Source: Benincasa hispida (lineage: Eukaryota > Streptophyta > Magnoliopsida > Cucurbitales > Cucurbitaceae). From it: 64,000 bases of DNA. The DNA is taken from positions 35,023,465-35,087,464 of the forward strand of contig NC_052354.1 in NCBI RefSeq assembly GCF_009727055.1. The letters are read 5' to 3'. Positions 1-10,882 of this stretch are shown here, one piece after another. Made by a program: the position numbers and the translations under genes. Position 1 is the stretch's first letter, and the number at the start of each line of letters is the position of its first letter. The notes beneath the pieces were generated by a model. It had not been told where the DNA came from, searched no databases, and worked only from the letters and a program-made list of their open reading frames with translations.

Positions 1-225
1 AAGTAAGCTCGTTTTACGTGAGATCTCTAGTGAGACTGAGACTGCTGAGGGTTCAACAAGAGTTGTTGAACGGTCCGACAGATCAACAAGAGTTGTTGAG
101 GTCGAGACTCTAGTCAACAAGCTCAAGAGTTGAGACTGCCTCGATGTAGTGGGAGGGTTATGAACCTACCGGATCGCTACATGGGTTTGACTGAAGCTCA
201 AAATGTCATTACGAATGATGGGGTC
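1..225 (+). pseudogene. Copia pol linker between integrase and RT, degenerate
   Basis: This piece lies directly upstream of recognisable reverse transcriptase and matches the variable linker that separates integrase from RT in Ty1/copia polyproteins. No continuous frame crosses it, and the integrase itself lies outside the window. It contains two copies, 30 bp apart (53-69 and 83-99), of a 17-bp imperfect palindrome reading TCAACAAGAGTTGTTGA. The assignment rests on position only. Confidence 0.4.
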
Positions 226-1113
226 GAGGATCCGTTGTCTTTTAAGAAAGCAATGGAGGGTGTTGACAAAGATGATTAGGTTAAAGCCATGAACCAGGAA
301 ATGAAGTCTGTAATTCAATAACGTCTGGGAGCTTGTTGATCCACCTGATGGGGTAAGACCTATTGGGTGTAAGTGGATCTATAAGCAAAAGAGAGGTGTA
401 AATGGAAATGTGCAAACCTTTAAGGCTAGACTCGTGGCAAAGGGTTATACCCAGGTTGAGGGAGTTGACTATGAGAAAACTTTCTCACTTATTGTCATGT
501 TGAAGTTTATCTGGATTCTTCTGTCCATAGCCACATTTTATGATTATGAAATAGGAAAAATGGACGTCAAGACTGCCTTTCTAAATGGTAAACTTGAGGA
601 GACCATCTATATGACTCAACCAGAGAGGTTCGTAATTCCAGATCAAGAGCAAAGAGTTTGCAAGCTTAATAGGTCCATTTATGGGCTGAAACAAGCATCT
701 AGATCTTGGAACATCGGATTTGACACTACTGTCAAATCGTTTGGTTTTGACCAAAATGTTGATGAGCCTTGTGTTTACAAGAAGATCATCAATAACTCAG
801 TAGCTTTCTTGGTACTGTATGTAGATGATATCCTACTCATTGGGAATGATGTAGGGTATCTGATTGATATTAAAAGTTGGCTAGCTGCCAGTTCTAAATG
901 AAAGATTTAGGTAAGGCACAATATGTTCTTGAGATTCAGATTATTCGGGATTGCAAGAACAAACGGTTAGCCCTATCTCATGTATCGTACATTGATCAAA
1001 TATTGATCAGGTACATGATGCAGATTCCAAGAGGGGTTTATTACCCTTTAGGCATGGAATCGTTTTGTCAAAGGAACAACGTCCTGAGACACCTCAAGAA
1101 GTTGAGGAAATGA
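226..1113 (+). pseudogene. Ty1/copia reverse transcriptase (Tnt1/Tork-like), broken
   Basis: Reverse transcriptase domain of a copia Pol polyprotein, which copies the element RNA into cDNA. Visible motifs in order: KWIYKQK-like start, [30 protein letters not shown] and the catalytic LYVDDILL at about 818-841. The reading is in three pieces. The first runs 226-319 with a TAG at 277-279 where the family has Trp. The second runs 320-897 and the third, in another frame, 898-1113. The usual FSPV..K motif reads FSLIVMLK. The RNase H segment follows at once and the 3' LTR begins at 1909, so this is the 3' half of an element whose 5' half lies outside the window. Lineage is inferred from memory of Tnt1-94-like proteins. 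Copia RT itself is certain. Confidence 0.93.
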
Positions 1114-1130
1114 AACGGATTCCTTATGCT

Positions 1131-1802
1131 TCTGCTGTAGGAAGCTTAATGTATGCAATATTGTGTACCAGACATAACATTTGTTATGCAGTAGGGATTG
1201 TCAGTCAATATCAGTCCAATCCAGGATTTGATCACTAGATGATGGTCAAGACGACCCTCAAGTATCTTCGGAGAACGAGGGACTACATGTTTTTGTATGG
1301 AGATAAGGATCTGATCCTTACAGGATACACGAACTCTGATTTTCAGACCGATTAAGATTCTCACAAATCGACATCGAGGTCAGTGTTTACACTGAATGGA
1401 GGGGCTGTAGTCTGGCGAAGCATCAAGCAAGGATGTATCGTGGACTCCACTATGGAACCCAAATACATAGCGACTTGTGAAGCAGCTAAAAAGGTTGTTT
1501 GGCTGAGGAAGTTCCTTTCAGATTTGGAAGTTGTTCCAAATATGGATTTTCCAATCACACTGTATTGTAATAACAGCGGGGCTGTGGAAAATTCGAAGGA
1601 ACCTCAGAGTCATCATTGGGTTAAGCACATAGAATGGAAATATCACCTGATCAGGGAGATTGCGCATCGCGGTGATGTGATAGTCACGAAGATCGTATCG
1701 GAGCACAACGTTGCTGATCCCTTTACCAAGGTCTTAATAGCTAAAGTGTTCGAGGGTCACATGGAGAGTCTCGGTCTACGGGACATGAGTCATTTTGTCT
1801 AG
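1131..1802 (+). pseudogene. Copia RNase H domain with C-terminus of Pol, two in-frame stops
   Basis: Continuous frame from 1131 to the stop at 1800-1802 showing the end of copia Pol: SAVGSLMYA, then IVSQYQSNPGF, GAVVWRS, STMEPKYIATCEAAK (RNase H Glu region), ITLYCNNSGAV (family Asp-Asn-Ser-Gly; the Asp is Asn here), KHIEWKYHLIREI and the terminal VADPFTKVL. RNase H removes the RNA strand during cDNA synthesis. Stops interrupt it at 1236-1238 (TAG at a normally Trp position) and near 1354. Both the stops and the loss of the conserved Asp indicate inactivity. Confidence 0.92.
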
Positions 1803-1908
1803 AGCAAGTGGGAGATGATACTAGGGTATGTCCTAGTTTATTGTATATTCTACTTTTTGATATTGTATTGTACATTAATCTCCTGAGTCATTAGGACAAG
1901 TGGAAGAT
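1803..1908 (+). other. Pol-to-LTR spacer with polypurine tract
   Basis: Between the Pol stop and the LTR lie two purine-rich tracts, AGAGCAAGTGGGAGATGA at 1801-1818 and ACAAGTGGAAGAT at 1896-1908. The second directly abuts the LTR 5' end and is the better candidate for the plus-strand primer. The first looks like a duplicate: each tract is followed within a few bases by a GTCCTA-containing sequence. Confidence 0.6.
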
Positions 1909-3660
1909 TGTTGGGATTGGTGTCCTAATTCTCCCGGAGTCTTGTTGTTTTGTAAAGATACACATTGTTTAATGAATAAAAGAATTATTATTTAATTCTG
2001 GCATTTACTCTTATCCAATAAACAAAGCTGCTTGGTTATCTTATGTGAACTTAAGCATGTATATGTGATATACAAGTGGATCATGTCTTAAGTGATAACC
2101 TAAATAAGTCTGTAGTATAAGGATTAAGTGTAGGTATACCTTAACCCTGGTGACCTCGAAATACACCCGTTTGTGAGGTTTGCAAGTGTTGTAACTACTA
2201 TAGATGGTAGATCCTGACCATTCATATAGAGACGTGCGATCGAGGGTGTCTATACAAGAGTTTGTATATAACCTGGACCATGAGATGACTAGACTCTATA
2301 TATAACGCCATTGATACTAGAGACTTGCATCTCATCAATGACCATAAGTGACATGACCTCAATCCTTGAGTGTTTTGGGAACTCCTGCCTTGGAGGGCAG
2401 TCCTTTGATAGTGTGGGTGAGATGGTCCAGATTGCCAACTCAAGCACTCTCTTTGGGGACTTGTCTGATCTGGGAGCTGGGAACTCAATCACCAAGATGG
2501 AATTCATTCCTTCCCGAAGCATGGATAAATAAAGAGATTGCTTCCTTAAGGGTTGATGCCGGCTTGAAACTAGTTGTCACAACTTCTCTTTAAAGAGAAG
2601 ACTCAGTCATAGTAGGACTATAGCTTATGTTTCATTAGAGGATCAGTGGTACATAAGGAGACAAATGTAACTACAGGGACAAACGGTTATTAGCCCAGCT
2701 GTACTTACAAATGATCTGTGAAGGATTTACCCGTACTGCTGATTGGTTAAGATGGACAACATAATATATATGTGTAAGTAAGAGTTCAACTGTCGGTCTT
2801 AGTAGAGTGTCTTATGATGTCCATGATTCAACTTAAGAACAGTTACAGTCGGGATCTCGTGACTAAAGAGTTTAGTCAATTATGTCATGTACCGTTGGAG
2901 GCTTCAAGCTACCGCGTCCATTAGGTCACCTTGGTAGTTCAATGGATTCAGTGTAGTGGAATCAGTTTCTTGGTTGTTGATTTGAAAATGTTCCGATTGA
3001 CAAGAAAGATAATTTTGATTTATGATATACGATATGAAGTATGACCTATACGATCGTGTAGTGCTCATATAGGTGACGGACCCGAGCTAGTTACAAGTGA
3101 GCTCAAGACTAAACGATCGCATAGCTCTCCCTTTTTGCGCTAGAACGATCGCGGGCTTTAACTTTAGCTAAACGCATTGGCATCTGACCTATATGATAGG
3201 TCTCCGCTCACTCCCACTTGCCCAGTTCGTGTACATGATTAGTGTTTCCTCTTTCGTCTGCCTCATACCAAGTCTAAACAGAGTCCACTCTCTGGATTCT
3301 CACACCGAGAATACCAAGGTAGCCTTGTTGGTAGTGTCATACTCAATTCGACACCGTCGAGGTTCTGTGGAGGCCGTTCATGCTATTTCTGAGATGTTCG
3401 TGGCTGAGGCGATCGTTGAGGACGAGCACGAAGTGTTTGTGCTGTGTTGCGGTCGTGTGCAAAGGAGCGTGGAGACGCATCTTCAAATGTTCGTAGAGTA
3501 TTTTCTTTGTTCATTTGAGTTTTTTCATGCTGTAATTTCTATATTAATAGTATAGACGCTTGTTTCATATCGGCTGTAAAATGTAATGTTCATTGATGAA
3601 TGTGATTTGGAATAATCTTAATTCCGCTGCTCATGGAAATCTCAGATTTGATTTCCTTCA
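1909..3660 (+). mobile_element. 3' LTR of Tnt1-like copia element, full length about 1.75 kb
   Basis: Starts TGTTGGGATTGGTG right after a purine tract and ends ATTTCCTTCA at 3660. The same start recurs at 34966 (minus), 36720 (minus) and 62531 (plus), and the same end recurs at 22086 (minus), which fixes both borders. The LTR carries a short CGATCG motif cluster at about 3048-3155. A 120-codon open frame at 3193-3555 lies inside the LTR in its U5-side half and looks non-coding. Unlike many copia LTRs it is unusually long. No target-site duplication can be tested because the 5' LTR lies outside the window. Confidence 0.85.
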
Positions 3661-3879
3661 AGACCATCCTTAAGGAAGTGTTTTCGATGTGGCCAACAAG
3701 GCCATCTTTCTAACGAATGCCCCCATTGCAAAACTTTTGCTATCCAAGAAGGAGAAGAGAGTGAGAAAGACAACTGTGGAACTAGACAATAAGAGGAAGA
3801 AGCTTACATCCAGGCTAGCAAAGGGGACCAATTGTCTTATGTACTTCAACGAGGGCTCCTCACATCAAAATCAGAAAGC
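3661..3879 (+). other. Possible gypsy gag/pol leader, unrecognised coding trace
   Basis: An open frame (3689-3910, 73 codons, Lys/Arg-rich) lies between the copia LTR and a gypsy protease remnant. It does not show a zinc knuckle or other motif that I recognise. Its place upstream of protease is where gag C-terminus or linker would sit, and it may be a frame-shadow of that. The copia element above may have inserted here, so 3661 would be an insertion border. Confidence 0.3.
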
Positions 3880-4265
3880 CACCCTCAAAGACATGCTCTA
3901 TTTTGCATAAGATGTATCATCAACGACTGAGTATGGCAAGTGATTATAGATAGTAGCAACAACAAAAACATCGTATCTAAGAAATGGGTGACTGCACTCA
4001 ACTTGAAGGTTGAAACACATCCAAATCCGTATAAAGTCAGGTGGATTAAAAAAAGGGGAGAAACCACGGTGGAAGATATTTGTACTGTTCCCGTCTTAAT
4101 TGGAAACATTTATCAAGTCCAAATCATATGTGATGTTTTAGAAATGGATGTGTACAATCTTTTGTTGGGTGGCAATATGACAATAACATACTCCACAATG
4201 GTTGAGACAACAGGTGCAAGTTTAAATGGATGGGCAAGAAAGAGATCCTCCTACCTCTTTATTAA
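3880..4265 (+). pseudogene. Ty3/gypsy retropepsin (aspartic protease) remnant
   Basis: In frame from about 3880: FCIRCIIND, then VIIDSSNNKNIVSKKW, the flap-to-core segment HPNPYKVRWIKKRGE and CDVLEMDVYNLLLGG. After a +1 shift near 4170 the text continues as WQYDNNILHNG and CKFKWMGKK, which is the protease-RT spacer of plant gypsy Pol. The catalytic D-S/T-G is D-S-S, and a TGA lies upstream at 3928-3930. No RT follows, so only the protease survives. It would have cleaved the Gag-Pol precursor. Lineage within gypsy is not decidable from this fragment. Confidence 0.8.
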
Positions 4266-4527
4266 ACATGATCTCATTTTGAAAATTTTAAATAGAAAAT
4301 ATTATGATAACGACTTTTCTAGCTCCCATCTAGAACAATTTAATCTAAAATAATCCTGATAGTCGCTAGAAAATTATCTTTCTCGGCTCAACACAAAATG
4401 TGTACGTCAATTACTAAGTTAAGAATTAAATTATTAAAAATAATGATAATATATGTTAACAACTTGGTAGGCCCTTGGGGATACAACATTTAGTCGACAC
4501 CTTAAGTAACTATCAATTGTTACCTTA
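4266..4527. other. AT-rich spacer, nothing recognised
   Basis: AT-rich sequence following the gypsy protease remnant. No coding motif or repeat was recognised. Confidence 0.5.
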
Positions 4528-5018
4528 GGGCCTGTTTAATAGGCAATCTGAAAATAGAAATTTTTAAAATAAGGGATTCGATGAAAACAAAGTTGTATTT
4601 CATGGTTTTAGATATGTGGTTGATAGCAAATTCATAATTTAAATTCTAATTTAAACAATTTTTCAAAATGTCTTTGATAATATATTTTATAGTTATCCAC
4701 TAAATATTATGTTAAATATAGACTATTACTAATTAATTCTAAACTTGTTTTATGTTAAAAATTTGTATAATATTTATTTTTTGTAATATCATATAATATG
4801 TAATATGTTATATATTTTAGTTTCACAAAAATAATTGAGTTTATAACATGAAATGCTACATTTATTAATGTGTTTATCTTTTTTAGTATAATTCTGCATA
4901 TTAAAACCAAATTGAAAATCAAGATACACTAAAAACATAAAAATGTTGTTTTTACAATTTGTACCATTTGGATCATAGAATTCGAAAATAGAATTCAAAC
5001 TGCCTACCAAATACATAT
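4528..5018. mobile_element. MITE-like element with degenerate terminal inverted repeats
   Basis: The left end reads GGGCCTGTTTAATAGGCA and the complement of the right end reads ATGTATTTGGTAGGCA. They share TRTTTRRTAGGCARTYTGAA with several mismatches. The interior is AT-rich and non-coding, and the size of about 490 bp suits a hAT-type MITE. The target-site duplication is not clear, so borders may be off by a few bases. Confidence 0.42.
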
Positions 5019-5508
5019 TTACTGAACTCACTGAAACTAAAAACGTAAAACATAATCTGAGTTGTCTATCTAACAAGTTCTTAGTAATTGATTTAGCCTT
5101 TGAATTACGACCAATAGTGCACACGATAAACTAGTTTTAGGGCTTAATTATTTACTACTTTTGATGCTTAAATGACCATTTTCACGTTTATTTTTGTGTA
5201 TATTGTGGGATCCAAACATTATAAAGAGTAATATCAAAAGAAAAAAAAAAGTTGAGGTGCTATTGCAATAATGTTAGCCACGCAGCCTCCCATGCATAGT
5301 GTTTAGTATCTCAACCTTACAAAATTACGACTAAAGAGGGTTAGGAGATATTTTGGAGGTTAGGAAATGACCATTCAAGATTCGAGATTGTGGAGATTGC
5401 ACCTAGGGTGGAAGACCATCACAATATTCCCGATTTAATATATGTTTTCAAGCTTCTACTCTTACTCTTGTAGTTTTATTTTTTTATTTTTTTATTTTTT
5501 AATGAAAT
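5019..5508. other. AT-rich intergenic spacer
   Basis: No gene, repeat border or motif was recognised apart from short poly-A and T-rich runs at about 5238-5251 and 5475-5500. Confidence 0.5.
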
Positions 5509-6089
5509 TGTTACGGATGATTTTGGATCGAAGAGTATAATTGACATATAATACAAATATAAAATATAAAGTCAAGAATAAAGCACGATATTGGCTGAAA
5601 TGACAACTTTAGGACCAAAATGGGCATAGTAAAAGGAGCTGGCTTAGGTCAGTTGTGCTCGACCTTGGCTGAAGTCGAGGTTGAGCCTTACCAAATGTCT
5701 AATCACATGCTTCAGTCCAAGAGAACATTTTAGGTCCGAAATACGGTCTAAGAAAGGTGCAAGGTCGAGATCGACCCTAGCCAAATATGAAATTGGGCAT
5801 GCCGCTCGTTCAGTTGGTAATATAATTATCTTAAGGCGACTCTAAAACCTTAGGAATCGAAACAACTTAGGTCAATTTAATCTATAAATACATCATTATG
5901 GCTTCATATGGGATAACTTGAGTCCTACTCTCAAACTCTCTGGTTTTCACACTCTTTCACTGTGTGGCAAGCACCATGCTTATATGCAAATTTTCTCTTT
6001 TGCAACCATGTTCTTCTCTTTAAACAAATTTACTAGTTTTGTCACGTGCAAGTCCGGTGCGTCTCTCTTGTCCAAAATTTGCATCAACA
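5509..6089 (+). mobile_element. Solo LTR 1 of a gypsy-like family
   Basis: Begins TGTTACGGATGA and ends TTTGCATCAACA. It shares its start, a TATA box (TATAAATA at 5883), a 'TGGCAAGCACCATGC' stretch, a CACGTGCAAGTCC stretch and its end with two further copies at 7910 and 9031. No primer-binding site follows, so it is a solo LTR. The 3' end style resembles Tat/Ogre-type gypsy LTRs; that lineage call is inference. Confidence 0.6.
5883..5890 (+). promoter_or_regulatory. LTR TATA box
   Basis: TATAAATA lies 374 bp into solo LTR 1. The related LTR at 9031 has TATAAACTA 371 bp in, and the shorter LTR at 7910 has TATAAATA 282 bp in. The conserved placement supports a Pol II promoter. Confidence 0.5.
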
Positions 6090-6614
6090 AATAGAATATG
6101 GATAGCTGGATCTTTTGTTAAATTACAAAAATACTTTATACTATGGGGTTGGTTTCAATTATGCCCTTTAATTTCAAAAGTTTCATTTTACTCTCCCTTG
6201 AAGTAATTCAAAGTTTGTTTCAAAACAACCCTAAAAAAGGGGACGTCATATCTACTTATATGAACAAATTTCTGCATACATATATGGAAAAAAAAGCAAA
6301 GATAGATGATCACATTTGTGAATTATATATGCTGTTCTCCTCTTCCTTTCAACTCTCCATGCCTCTAATTTGTTGTTCTTTAGTATATGATTATTTCCCT
6401 AACCCTATCCTCCAAATTACTGTTCACATAAATAATACTCATAAGTAGATACATTTTTTCGTCAATGAATTTAGTGACAAAAGACTCCAAGGATATTTTG
6501 ACACAAACTTAAAGTTTTTTAAGAGTTCGAAGTTTTTCAAAGTTCGGAGTATAATTGAAACTAACTTCATAAATCATGATTTTTTATTTTATTTTATTTT
6601 ATTTTATAATTTTA
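6090..6614. other. AT-rich spacer with ATTTT microsatellite
   Basis: A 101-codon open frame (6143-6448) shows no domain and is probably chance. An (ATTTT)n microsatellite lies at about 6580-6607, just left of the MITE. Nothing else was recognised. Confidence 0.5.
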
Positions 6615-6919
6615 GGCCATGTTTGATAACCATTTTATTTTATTTTTTTTTAATTTTTGAAATTAAGGTTTTTTTTTTCTTACATTTTCTTATATCATAG
6701 TTTACATCTTTAAAAGAGTTGAATTATTAGCCAAATTTCAAAAACAAAAAAGAAGTTTTTAAAAACAACTTCTTTTTAGTTTTCAAAATTTAGCTTGACT
6801 TTTGAAAACATGGGTAAAAAGTAGATAAGAAAGGAATAAATTTAGAGGTAAAAAATGGTGTTTGAGGTTTTATTTTCACAAACTAAAAACTAAAAACCAA
6901 ATGACTATCAAACGATACC
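6615..6919. mobile_element. MITE, about 305 bp, with terminal inverted repeats
   Basis: The left end GGCCATGTTTGATAACCATTT is mirrored by the complement of the right end, GGTATCGTTTGATAGTCATT. The two share GTTTGATA and CATTT in register. The interior is AT-rich and has no coding potential. The form matches short hAT-type plant MITEs. No clear target-site duplication is visible. Confidence 0.65.
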
Positions 6920-7719
6920 TAACATTCAATTTATTGAGTGCTTTATTGTATGATTTTATTCCATTTATATAAGTTAGAAGAAATGAATTCTCCAAGCAAT
7001 TAAGTAACCTATGCCCTCACTTAATAACTATTTGATTTTGATTTTTGATTTTTGAAAATTAAGCCTACATCCTCTAAATTTCTTAGAAAGTTTTAGTAAA
7101 ATAGTTAAATTCTTAATCAATTCTTTTTAAAAGGATAAATTTATAAAAAACTATTTTAAAAAAAAAAAATTTCAAAACTCGGTTTTATTTTTAAAAATAT
7201 TAGTAACAAGTAATGAAAACAAAAAAAAAATGTAGTGGTGGACCACGAGTCACATGCGGGTATGGAGCGACTGAACTCGACATTCAACCGAACAAAAATC
7301 CTGCAATTACTTAACGCATAGGAAAAAGATTTGATATTTTATAATTTTATAATCAATAGTTTCGTGATTTGATTTATTATTGTTAGGATTGTCAAGGACA
7401 ATTATGTAAGTGCATGTCTGCATGAGTTGTTTCCATAATGATGGAATGTCAATTTAATAAACATGGCTAGATCTAGTCCAAGTTGAAACTTTGCTTTAAA
7501 CAACAATATTCAAATTAAAAAAAATCTCTATAATAATAATAATAAAAAAAAAAATTAAACAACAAATTCTTGCTCTATAAGAAAATAGTGCTTTAAACAA
7601 CATTCAAATAAACAAATCTCTATAATAGTAAAAAAAAAATATATTAAATAAAAAAAAATATCTACTATTTTAGTTGATCTCATGATGTTTCCATAAGAAC
7701 TTATCGTTGTTGGGTGTTT
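6920..7719. other. AT-rich intergenic spacer
   Basis: Homopolymer-rich DNA with poly-A/T tracts near 7159, 7220 and 7540. A small minus-strand open frame at 7555-7737 is low-complexity and not considered a gene. Confidence 0.5.
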
Positions 7720-7825
7720 TTTTATTTTTAAATACAATAATTGTGGGGATGAGGATCGAACCTCCCACCTCTAGGGTGGAAAATCATGCCAATTACTGCT
7801 GAATTAAACTCACTTTTGACTAGCT
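7720..7825 (-). mobile_element. tRNA-derived SINE
   Basis: On the minus strand the head reads GAGTTTAATTCAGCAGTAATTGG (Pol III A-box region). It is followed about 40 bases later by GGTTCGATCC, an excellent B box. It then ends in CCCCACAATTATTG and an A/T-rich tail. Head, spacing and tail fit plant tRNA-derived SINEs. A head-only relative is at 17079. Confidence 0.7.
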
Positions 7826-7909
7826 AGTATTTTTTAATATCACATAACTATTATAGTTACGTAATTTCTCATAAATAAATTGTCAGTGAAGATATATACC
7901 GAGTATTAG
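7826..7909. other. Short spacer between SINE and solo LTR 2
   Basis: No feature recognised. Confidence 0.4.
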
Positions 7910-8429
7910 TGTTATGGGTAAATTATGGAATCAAAGGTAAAATGGTTAGAGGAGAGCAAGAGAAGACTGAAAGATTAGACTCAATGACAAATTGGGCTTC
8001 GTTGGCCTCTTACGTTAGTCCAATGGCCAAAGAACCAATATAGCTAGGCCTTAAGGGATGAAACCCTATGATGTTAGGTTGGTCGTTCTCGACCAAGAGA
8101 GATTTGCACGCAATTTGTCCAATGAAAGACCTTAATAGTATACGGAAAGAAAAGAGAAAAACAGATAAGGAATAGAAGAAGGATAGAAGCATATAAATAA
8201 CATAACAAAAGACATACATCAGACAAGTAAGTTCTGGACTTTGAGCTAGATTAATTGTGAACCTTCAATTTTCCTGACTTAAGCATCGGAGTTCATGCGG
8301 CTTACATCACACTGGTGTGCAGTTTTTCCTTTGTTTCCAGGCGATCTCTCTTCTCCGTAATAAAAATTTAGCATTATTGTCATGTAGAGGTCAGATACCT
8401 TTTCCCTTGGCCAAGATTTAGCATCAACA
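7910..8429 (+). mobile_element. Solo LTR 2 of the same gypsy-like family
   Basis: Begins TGTTATGGGTAAATTATGG and ends TTTAGCATCAACA. It has TATAAATA at 8192 and the family block CTTAAGCATCGGAGTTC before a CACACTGGTGTGC palindrome. It is about 60 bp shorter than the copies at 5509 and 9031, with a deletion upstream of the TATA box. Flanks ATTAG and CTAAG agree at three of five positions, so a decayed target-site duplication is possible. Confidence 0.62.
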
Positions 8430-9030
8430 CTAAGTATTCATCTTTCTACATTTTGAGAAGTTACTTGTGTATGACTATAAATAGTGACTTGGTGTTCCTC
8501 AATTAAATCATCAAGTTTTTTTAGCTTTCTTCTCTCATTTATTGTTTTGATTATAATTTTTTTGAGAGTAAATTTCTAAAAAATTTGCAAGATCCATATA
8601 GTTCAAGGTTATCGTTCTACCAAAATTACTTGTCATACTTTATTGAGAATTGTTTAACAATATGTGCACAAGAAATAGTTGTCTTTAGGTCAGTGCATTA
8701 CTACTCATAATTTATTTTTGGAGATTTCAGTTTTTTACCGTTCACTATTGTTGTTGTCATTGTAGTTTTGTTCTTCTCATCTAGTTTATTGTTGGCCTTT
8801 GGTCATTTTTGTTGTCCACAAAATATTTAGTCTTATATGCTTTGTAATTGCTTGAATTCAATTATGTGTAGAAAAGCAGACACAGAAATTCGTGTGGTTC
8901 GTTAACATTGTGTTAGTTACAACCACAAACAAAGGAAGAGCAATTTATTATTAGAGAGAAAATATTAGATTATAGATTCAAAAGACCTAGTAGAGTTAGA
9001 GAATTTATTTAATGCACTCCTCTAAACCCC
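8430..9030. other. AT-rich intergenic spacer
   Basis: About 600 bp without recognisable coding, RNA or repeat signature. Confidence 0.5.
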
Positions 9031-9614
9031 TGTTATAGGTAATTTCGGGCTAGTAAAATATCAAAGTAAAAAGTCAAACCAAGAGAGTTATCAAATCCTG
9101 AAAATGAACCTAAGACCGACTGGAGGTAGGCCTGAGATAGTTCCTATACATTGGGAAAAGGAAATTGAGTCCAAAAAGGCCCAATTGGCCCGCCTCAGAG
9201 GTCGAGACTTATAAACCCCTCAAGAGAGGTCAATCCAGATTGACCATTTAATCTGAAACATCCCTAGCAGCCTAATCCAATCATTGAGTGTTCAATTTGA
9301 ATCAGAGAAGGAAATAGAATCCTAGTCCAAGAAGGATAAGGGAGACCCCTAAACTCCATTAGAACATGGCAACCCAGCAGAAGGCAAGCTCAACTCCTCC
9401 CTATAAACTACTTGCTTTGGCCTTTGTGTTAAGATCTGACTTAAGTATCGAAGTGGTTGTGGCAAGTACCACACCAATGTGTTATTTTTCTTTTTTTCTT
9501 TTTTTTTTTTATTTATTATTATTTTGTAGGTAAACTCTTCTCTAAATTATAAATTTACCATTAGCGGCATGTGATAGTCAGGTGAATTCACTTGACTAGA
9601 TTTTGTCATCAACA
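9031..9614 (+). mobile_element. Solo LTR 3 of the same gypsy-like family
   Basis: Begins TGTTATAGGTAATTTCGG and ends TTTGTCATCAACA. It has TATAAACTA at 9402 and the block CTTAAGTATCGAAGTGG then GGCAAGTACCACACC, closely matching solo LTRs 1 and 2. A T-rich run near 9486-9525 expands it. The flanks (ACCCC/ATCTT) do not form a target-site duplication. Confidence 0.6.
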
Positions 9615-10498
9615 ATCTTAGAGCCAAAATCATAAATAGATCAGAGACCTCTTGCTTGATTGTTCAAAGAGGTAAATAATAAATTTAAGACATTCCAACA
9701 AAAATAACATTCCTAGAATATGGACATGTGAATAGATCTTGTACAATTTAAAATAAAATGTGCTATAATATTTTTTTTAATCTCATACTTATACACATAT
9801 ATGTCTCTCTCTTCTACAAGATGACTTGTAGATCAGATTTTAATGTGTAATGAGGAGTCATAATCACAAACTTATTGGGGATGTTTACTTTCATCGATAA
9901 TGGAAATTTTTTTTGATAGGTACCAAAATGCCCTTTTATATTAATAATTAATTTTATGATAGCCTATTTTTTGTACTTATTTACTTATTTTTATTTTATT
10001 TACAAATTAAAATTTTATATTTATGAAATTTAACATCTAAACCAAAGAATATAGAATTGAAAAAAAAAAAATTTGCTAATCTAATTTAAATTTAAATTTT
10101 GTTGTTGATTTATTTTTTCAAAACAATTTTGATATGAATTTAACTAACAGAGGTTTTTAGAGATGATTATATATTTTAAAACAAAATCTTTAACTATATA
10201 ATGGGTTTTTTATTTTTTAAAAAATAACAATGCAATCTTGAACCAGAGCTAGAAATATCCGTATGGTTTCAGAAAAAAAAAAAATCGAAAAACAAAAAAG
10301 TTTTGTAGTTACGTGCTAATTTTGGTAGTCGGGACAATCCAAGTACTCTACCACAATGCTCTTCTACCTATAAGGTATTTTTAGTTTTTTCTTTGATTTT
10401 ATTTTGTGGAATTACAAGTGTAATTTGGTGGAAAAGGTTTTGGTATTGTCATTTTGTTGATCATCAATGGCTTTTGTATTATCAACCATATGTATTTT
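9615..10498. other. AT-rich intergenic spacer
   Basis: No gene or clear repeat. It ends at the 5' border of the copia element at 10499. Confidence 0.5.
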
Positions 10499-10880
10499 TG
10501 AAGAAATCGTGACTCAAATACCTCCGCTAGTTTTTTGTTTATAACTAATTTTATCTTGTAACAGTCAGTTGGTATATGTTATAAATACCTCTGATCAGAA
10601 AACAAAACAGAGTTAGGTTCATCATTTTCTATTTTTCTGTAAACAAACAAGTTGTATGCAATCTTCTTAGTGAAAAGAACCTAAATCTTCCCGTGGATGC
10701 ATGCATCTTGGCCGAACCACGTAAACCTGTGTGTTTCTTCTTCTTGTCTTTATCTTCTTCGTTCTATCGACTGTAATCTTTCTGCAAATCGCGCAAAACA
10801 ATCTTGCTTTCAAATCGTATCGAATTCTAGAGTATCGAGTTGAATCGTGCATCGATTTCTTCATCTAGTAGTTTTGAGTC
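10499..10880 (+). mobile_element. 5' LTR of copia element (truncated at its 3' side)
   Basis: From TGAAGAAATCGTGACTC onward this is nearly the same as the 3' LTR at 13622, including a TATA box (TATAAATACC, 10581), the block TCTTCCCGTGGA and GTATCGAGTTGAATCGTGC. Homology stops near 10880, where the sequence jumps straight to the pre-integrase coding region. The LTR tail, PBS, gag and protease were therefore removed by one deletion. Confidence 0.85.
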
Positions 10881-10882
10881 AG

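Noticed and set aside
3193..3555. 120-codon open frame
   Set aside because: It is inside the complete LTR 1909-3660; the equivalent LTR regions elsewhere are not open.
6143..6448. Small plant gene with 101 codons
   Set aside because: No domain, low-complexity surroundings, no intron/exon or promoter support.
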